DNA of 27,596 bases from NCBI GenBank assembly GCA_039797965.1, contig JBDKGX010000027.1, forward strand, positions 1 to 27,596, in the 5' to 3' direction. Position 1 is the stretch's first letter, and each line of letters starts with the position of its first letter. The notes beneath the pieces were generated by a model. That model did no database searches, was not told the DNA's origin, and saw nothing but the letters and a program-made list of their open reading frames with translations. This document shows positions 24,607 to 27,596 of this stretch, in pieces. The stretch is from Thiofilum sp039797965. Lineage in GTDB: Bacteria > Pseudomonadota > Gammaproteobacteria > Thiotrichales > Thiotrichaceae. The position numbers and the translations under genes are program-made.

Positions 24607-25272
24607 TTATTGGTTGATAACCTTACAGCAACCTGACACGACTTGACGCTCATCCAGTGCCCCAATAATGCTATAAGGGTAGCTTGCTCCACCTACATTA
24701 CAGGCTTCCACTTTTTGTAGGAATAATTGTGTCAAGCGTTGATCTTTTTTGCCCCCTACGACGGCAATACTAGAGTGATTCACAGATTGCTGACGGAAAG
24801 TCACGGGTACTGAATATTGATTTTTACCGGTATCAATTACATTAACACTGGTAGCAGTAATATGAATATTCCAACGAGGCTCTACCCCAACACAACTCAT
24901 AACGACAGCCCGTTTAGTCGGTTGTTTTACTTCCGCAGTAGGTGCAGCGCTAACAGCCGTCGTTGTGGTTTCTTCTTCGGTTAGATAATAATTATTAACC
25001 CAGCCTTCTACACCAGCCCAAGTAATATGTGTCCACAGGTTAGCTCCTTGTTTAGTCGTTTTACCCGTGGCAATCACTCCCTTACCATTAAAGGGTAGGA
25101 CTGCAATGACAGGGTAATTAGTACCAGCACCTGAACGCACATTTAAATTATCACTAGGGGAAATACGTGTTACCGAATATACAGCATTTTTTTGATTGAT
25201 TTGGGCTGCTGATATTGAACTCGTAAATCCACCTAATAATGCTAAAGTAATAGCAGTAGTAAATAGTTTCAT
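24607..25272 (-). CDS. exported SH3b protein with COG3650-like C-terminal domain
   Basis: A 221-residue protein with a signal peptide (MKLFTTAITLALLGGFTSSISAA). Residues 30-100 are a bacterial SH3 domain (LNVRSGAGTNYPVIAVL, WTHITWAGVEGWVNNYYL). A Thr/Ala linker leads to a C-terminal domain (123-221) with SCVGVEPRWNIHI near its start and ACNVGGASYPYSI...SGCC at its end, the cysteine pattern of the COG3650-type lipoprotein domain (C-x-G-x-EP-x-W, then C, then CC). SH3b domains bind peptidoglycan or peptides, so a periplasmic envelope role is likely. AGGAG 5 bases before the ATG supports the start. Monocistronic, divergent from the TPR gene. Confidence 0.78.
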   Translation of the reverse strand: MKLFTTAITLALLGGFTSSISAAQINQKNAVYSVTRISPSDNLNVRSGAGTNYPVIAVLPFNGKGVIATGKTTKQGANLWTHITWAGVEGWVNNYYLTEEETTTTAVSAAPTAEVKQPTKRAVVMSCVGVEPRWNIHITATSVNVIDTGKNQYSVPVTFRQQSVNHSSIAVVGGKKDQRLTQLFLQKVEACNVGGASYPYSIIGALDERQVVSGCCKVINQ

Positions 25273-25545
25273 AGTGACTCCTGTAAATTAATCTTCCTGT
25301 TACTCAAAAAAGCTGCATTTAATGGATAAACGCAGGCAAAGCGAAAGTGTTTATAAGTGTAATGTCATTTTGACAAATAACCGTGCTAAAAGCTTATTTT
25401 TTAATGGATTTGTCTAATTTTTATGCTGTCTTTGACGCCGAATGAGTAATGTATTACCGCCTAGCCAGCATTACACCTTTAGATTTTTAGGCTGTGATAT
25501 ATAGTAGTTATCTAAGATGACCCAATTTTAGCGAAGGATACCCCC

Positions 25546-26880
25546 ATGATTCGACCCGCCAGCCCAGCGCCTGAATCAGCCGCCGTGGATGCTTATCAAC
25601 AAGCCATTAGTCTATATAAACAAGGAGAGTACACTGAGTCTTTAAAACAATTAGTGAGTGGGCTTCAGGTCGATGTGAATTACAAACCGCTTTATTTATT
25701 AGCCCGTGATATTTTAGGAAAAATGGGAGGTACTGAGGAGCGTCGCCTATTTGCAATTGCTTTAAGTGAGTTTGATCAATTCCAACCCTTTTTTGATCTA
25801 GGCTATCACTTTATTGATACCGAGCATTATCCCTTAGCGATTGTATTTTTGAAGAAAGCGCTGGAGCTAGAGCCTAGTAATGTAGATGCGGCTTATGAGT
25901 TGGCCTTTGCCTATATGGCGCGTTTTCAAATTGAAGCGGCTCTACAAGTACTCGACTCTATAGACTATAGCGGTGACTTTTGGGCAGCCTATTTATATTA
26001 CCAATGTAAACTATGGTTAAAGCAGCCAGAAGGGGTAGCGGAATTTACTACAGAAGCACAGACTTTATTAGAGTCTCAAACTGCAAATGAGTCGATTGAG
26101 TTAGCCCAATACAAAATCAATGAGTTAAAAGATAGTTTAGCGCGTTATCAACACATTGAGTTTCAGACGCAGACTCCTATTCGAGAGTGGCATTTTATTC
26201 AATATGGTGCGGCTATTTTACAGCTTGCTGAGGAAGATACAGCCGAGCCAGCGGGGGGGCGCTATGTAGCATTGTGGGGAAGTTTAGCAGAGACACGGCG
26301 GATTTTAGAGCAGTTTGTACAGTACTTAACGCAATTACAACGTTTGCCCCAACGCGTGATTGCAATTCCTGAGCGTGAATCCGAAATTATCGGGCGAGCG
26401 TTAGCTCAATTATTACAAGTCCCTTTTAGTACTCTAGAAGTGATGGAAGATTTTTCTGAAAGTCTAATCGTTGCTATGGATAGTCGATCCTTTAATGGTA
26501 TAGAGCCATTAATTGATATTCAGCCTAACCAAACCGTATTCGCCTTTTATCAATCATGGCTAGAGCGCTCTATGATTGTACCGGACGTTGTGGGTTTATT
26601 AGCGCAACATTATTGGTCACCGTGGGCGGACGGACGTTTAAAATTAGATGAGCAGCAAGTGGTTCATAAGTTGCCAGCAGATGAACGTCCTATTGAGGTA
26701 TTAGTACAGGAGTTATTAAAAACTCCATTAGATACCAGCGTGGACACTAGTACTTTTCAACAGCAGCTCAGTTTTTATCTTAACCATCAACAATGGCTAA
26801 AGGGTGGGGTAAAAGGAGGTCTTAAGCGCTCTCCTTTTACCGTGGAAAGCCCTGTGCCTGGCTCTTATTTTGGTTATTAG
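25546..26880 (+). CDS. TPR-repeat protein with uncharacterised C-terminal domain
   Basis: A 444-residue soluble protein without signal peptide. The N-terminal half has TPR-like units (about 16-49, AYQQAISLYKQGEYTESLKQL, and 84-117, PLAIVFLKKALELEPSNVDA, with a degenerate third). From about residue 205 there is a separate domain: REWHFIQYGAAILQ, RYVALWGSLAETRRILEQF, RVIAIPERESEIIGRALAQLLQVP and a tail with QHYWSPWADG. The alternation of buried strands and helices suggests an alpha/beta fold, but I do not recognise it. AAGGA 8 bases before the ATG supports the start. Interaction scaffold is the most that the TPRs allow one to infer. Confidence 0.7.
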   Translation: MIRPASPAPESAAVDAYQQAISLYKQGEYTESLKQLVSGLQVDVNYKPLYLLARDILGKMGGTEERRLFAIALSEFDQFQPFFDLGYHFIDTEHYPLAIVFLKKALELEPSNVDAAYELAFAYMARFQIEAALQVLDSIDYSGDFWAAYLYYQCKLWLKQPEGVAEFTTEAQTLLESQTANESIELAQYKINELKDSLARYQHIEFQTQTPIREWHFIQYGAAILQLAEEDTAEPAGGRYVALWGSLAETRRILEQFVQYLTQLQRLPQRVIAIPERESEIIGRALAQLLQVPFSTLEVMEDFSESLIVAMDSRSFNGIEPLIDIQPNQTVFAFYQSWLERSMIVPDVVGLLAQHYWSPWADGRLKLDEQQVVHKLPADERPIEVLVQELLKTPLDTSVDTSTFQQQLSFYLNHQQWLKGGVKGGLKRSPFTVESPVPGSYFGY

Positions 26881-26942
26881 GTCAGTGACTTTGCGTAATA
26901 CAGTCGCCCCATAGTGTTAAGTACAGGAGTACTGAACCAGAG

Positions 26943-27596
26943 TTATTGAATTAGCGAAAGTGATAACATTCTAGTACCTTTGTGATCAAATAAGTTGAGT
27001 ACATTACCTAACCGTTGATAAGAGCGAACTTGTTTCCATGCGTTTAAAAACGCTTGTTCTTCTTTCATAACGCTGTCAGGTTCGGTACAAAACTTTTTAG
27101 TACTGCCGATAGGGGCAATTTTAATAGTGCCTTGGCTAGTATCAACAGTGTAAGAGGATGTGTATTGATTACAACCTGCAAAACCGCTTAATTGACCTTT
27201 TTTACCGAAGTCGGCCGTCATGCGTTCGGAGTTGAGACTACTCACTAGAGCATTACCTGAGTTATAAGAGACAACTCGCCATTGTGTGTTGGGTAGTGCA
27301 GTCAGCGGTTTAGTAAATTGTGCTAAAGTTTTACCAGTTTTATCTTTTAGAGTCAGTTGATTGTCGGTTTGTTTATATGAGCTAGTTTGTTTAAGTACTT
27401 GATCAAAGGCTTTAGAGACAGCATCCATTTGTGGCATACAGGCCATTAAAGTACTGGTCATCCGTTGGGTATTAATTTTTAAAGTGGTGTTGTGCTCATT
27501 AGATTGGTAAGCGGTATTAAAGTTATTACAACCATTAAAGCCATACACCATTCCTTGATTAAATCCTAAACTTAACGCACGCCCAATTTGTGGAAT
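26943..27596 (-). CDS. tandem META (HslJ-like) domain protein, 5' end outside window
   Basis: The frame stays open to the right edge, so the start is beyond the window; 217 residues are visible. Two META domains are present. The first, cut by the edge, has GFNGCNNFNTAY and MACMPQMDAVSKAF; the second has TQWRVVSYNSG, the GFAGCNQYTSSY motif, STKKFCTEPDSVMKEEQAFL and a final strand pair. The GCN and the later Cys of each domain form the usual pair. META domains occur in exported or outer-membrane-associated proteins such as HslJ, linked to stress or novobiocin resistance in E. coli; a signal peptide would be expected in the missing part. Convergent with the TPR gene, with a 62-base gap. Confidence 0.8.
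   Translation of the reverse strand: MPQIGRALSLGFNQGMVYGFNGCNNFNTAYQSNEHNTTLKINTQRMTSTLMACMPQMDAVSKAFDQVLKQTSSYKQTDNQLTLKDKTGKTLAQFTKPLTALPNTQWRVVSYNSGNALVSSLNSERMTADFGKKGQLSGFAGCNQYTSSYTVDTSQGTIKIAPIGSTKKFCTEPDSVMKEEQAFLNAWKQVRSYQRLGNVLNLFDHKGTRMLSLSLIQ

Larger units (their letters stand above)
213..27454. repeat. dispersed palindromic word AGTACT, about 69 copies
   Basis: Hand reading finds about 69 copies of AGTACT over the window, for example at 213, 671, 1209, 1225, 1856, 4184, 4219, 4249, 4257, 13831, 13850, 15226, 15255, 15268, 21950, 21981 and 27449. Composition alone predicts about 8-9. About 25 copies fall in roughly 4.2 kb of non-coding DNA. Flanks are often A or G before and C or T after. 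Confidence 0.8.

Overview
The window looks like chromosomal DNA of a moderately AT-rich gammaproteobacterium (roughly 42-44% GC by eye). Gene content fits a free-living, possibly storage-polymer-making bacterium of the Thiothrix/Thiotrichales kind, but that placement is inference from protein style only. No rRNA, tRNA, CRISPR array, phage module or insertion sequence was seen.

Layout. 1-5464 is a loose set of single genes separated by AT-rich gaps: a YiaA/YiaB-type membrane protein, a shortened PstS-like exported protein, a PHB-depolymerase-family esterase, a signal-less HExxH protein resembling M91 effector proteases, an isochorismatase-family hydrolase and an orphan 133-residue protein. A prolyl-hydroxylase-like 2OG-Fe(II) oxygenase follows (5565-6176). 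6237-11444 is a compact minus-strand operon for a tripartite MacAB-TolC-type exporter: outer-membrane lipoprotein, an adaptor with a greatly lengthened heptad coiled coil, ATPase, permease. 11626-13818 is a STAND-like NTPase ending in TPRs built from near-identical 126-bp DNA repeats; divergent to it is an AAA/DUF4143 ATPase. 15278-21120 is a minus-strand operon of circularly permuted ATP-grasp protein, alpha-E protein and transglutaminase-DUF2126 protein, a known but functionally unsolved amide-bond gene set. The right part holds a DUF6489 protein, a cysteine-free Gly-rich protein with a GDPH/von Willebrand D-like domain, a TauE/SafE permease, an SH3b protein, a TPR protein, and a tandem META-domain protein cut by the right edge.

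The most striking signal is not a gene. The palindrome AGTACT occurs about 69 times by hand count, roughly eightfold above composition, in genes and especially in gaps, where it often sits inside hairpins between convergent genes. It behaves like a genome-wide signature word of the HIP1 type. Other points of interest are a 118-bp imperfect inverted-repeat structure downstream of the TauE gene, the PstS-like protein that has lost its phosphate-binding motif, and two cysteine-free, signal-less, Asn-rich proteins (3409-4161 and 21998-23077) that could be substrates of a specialised secretion system.
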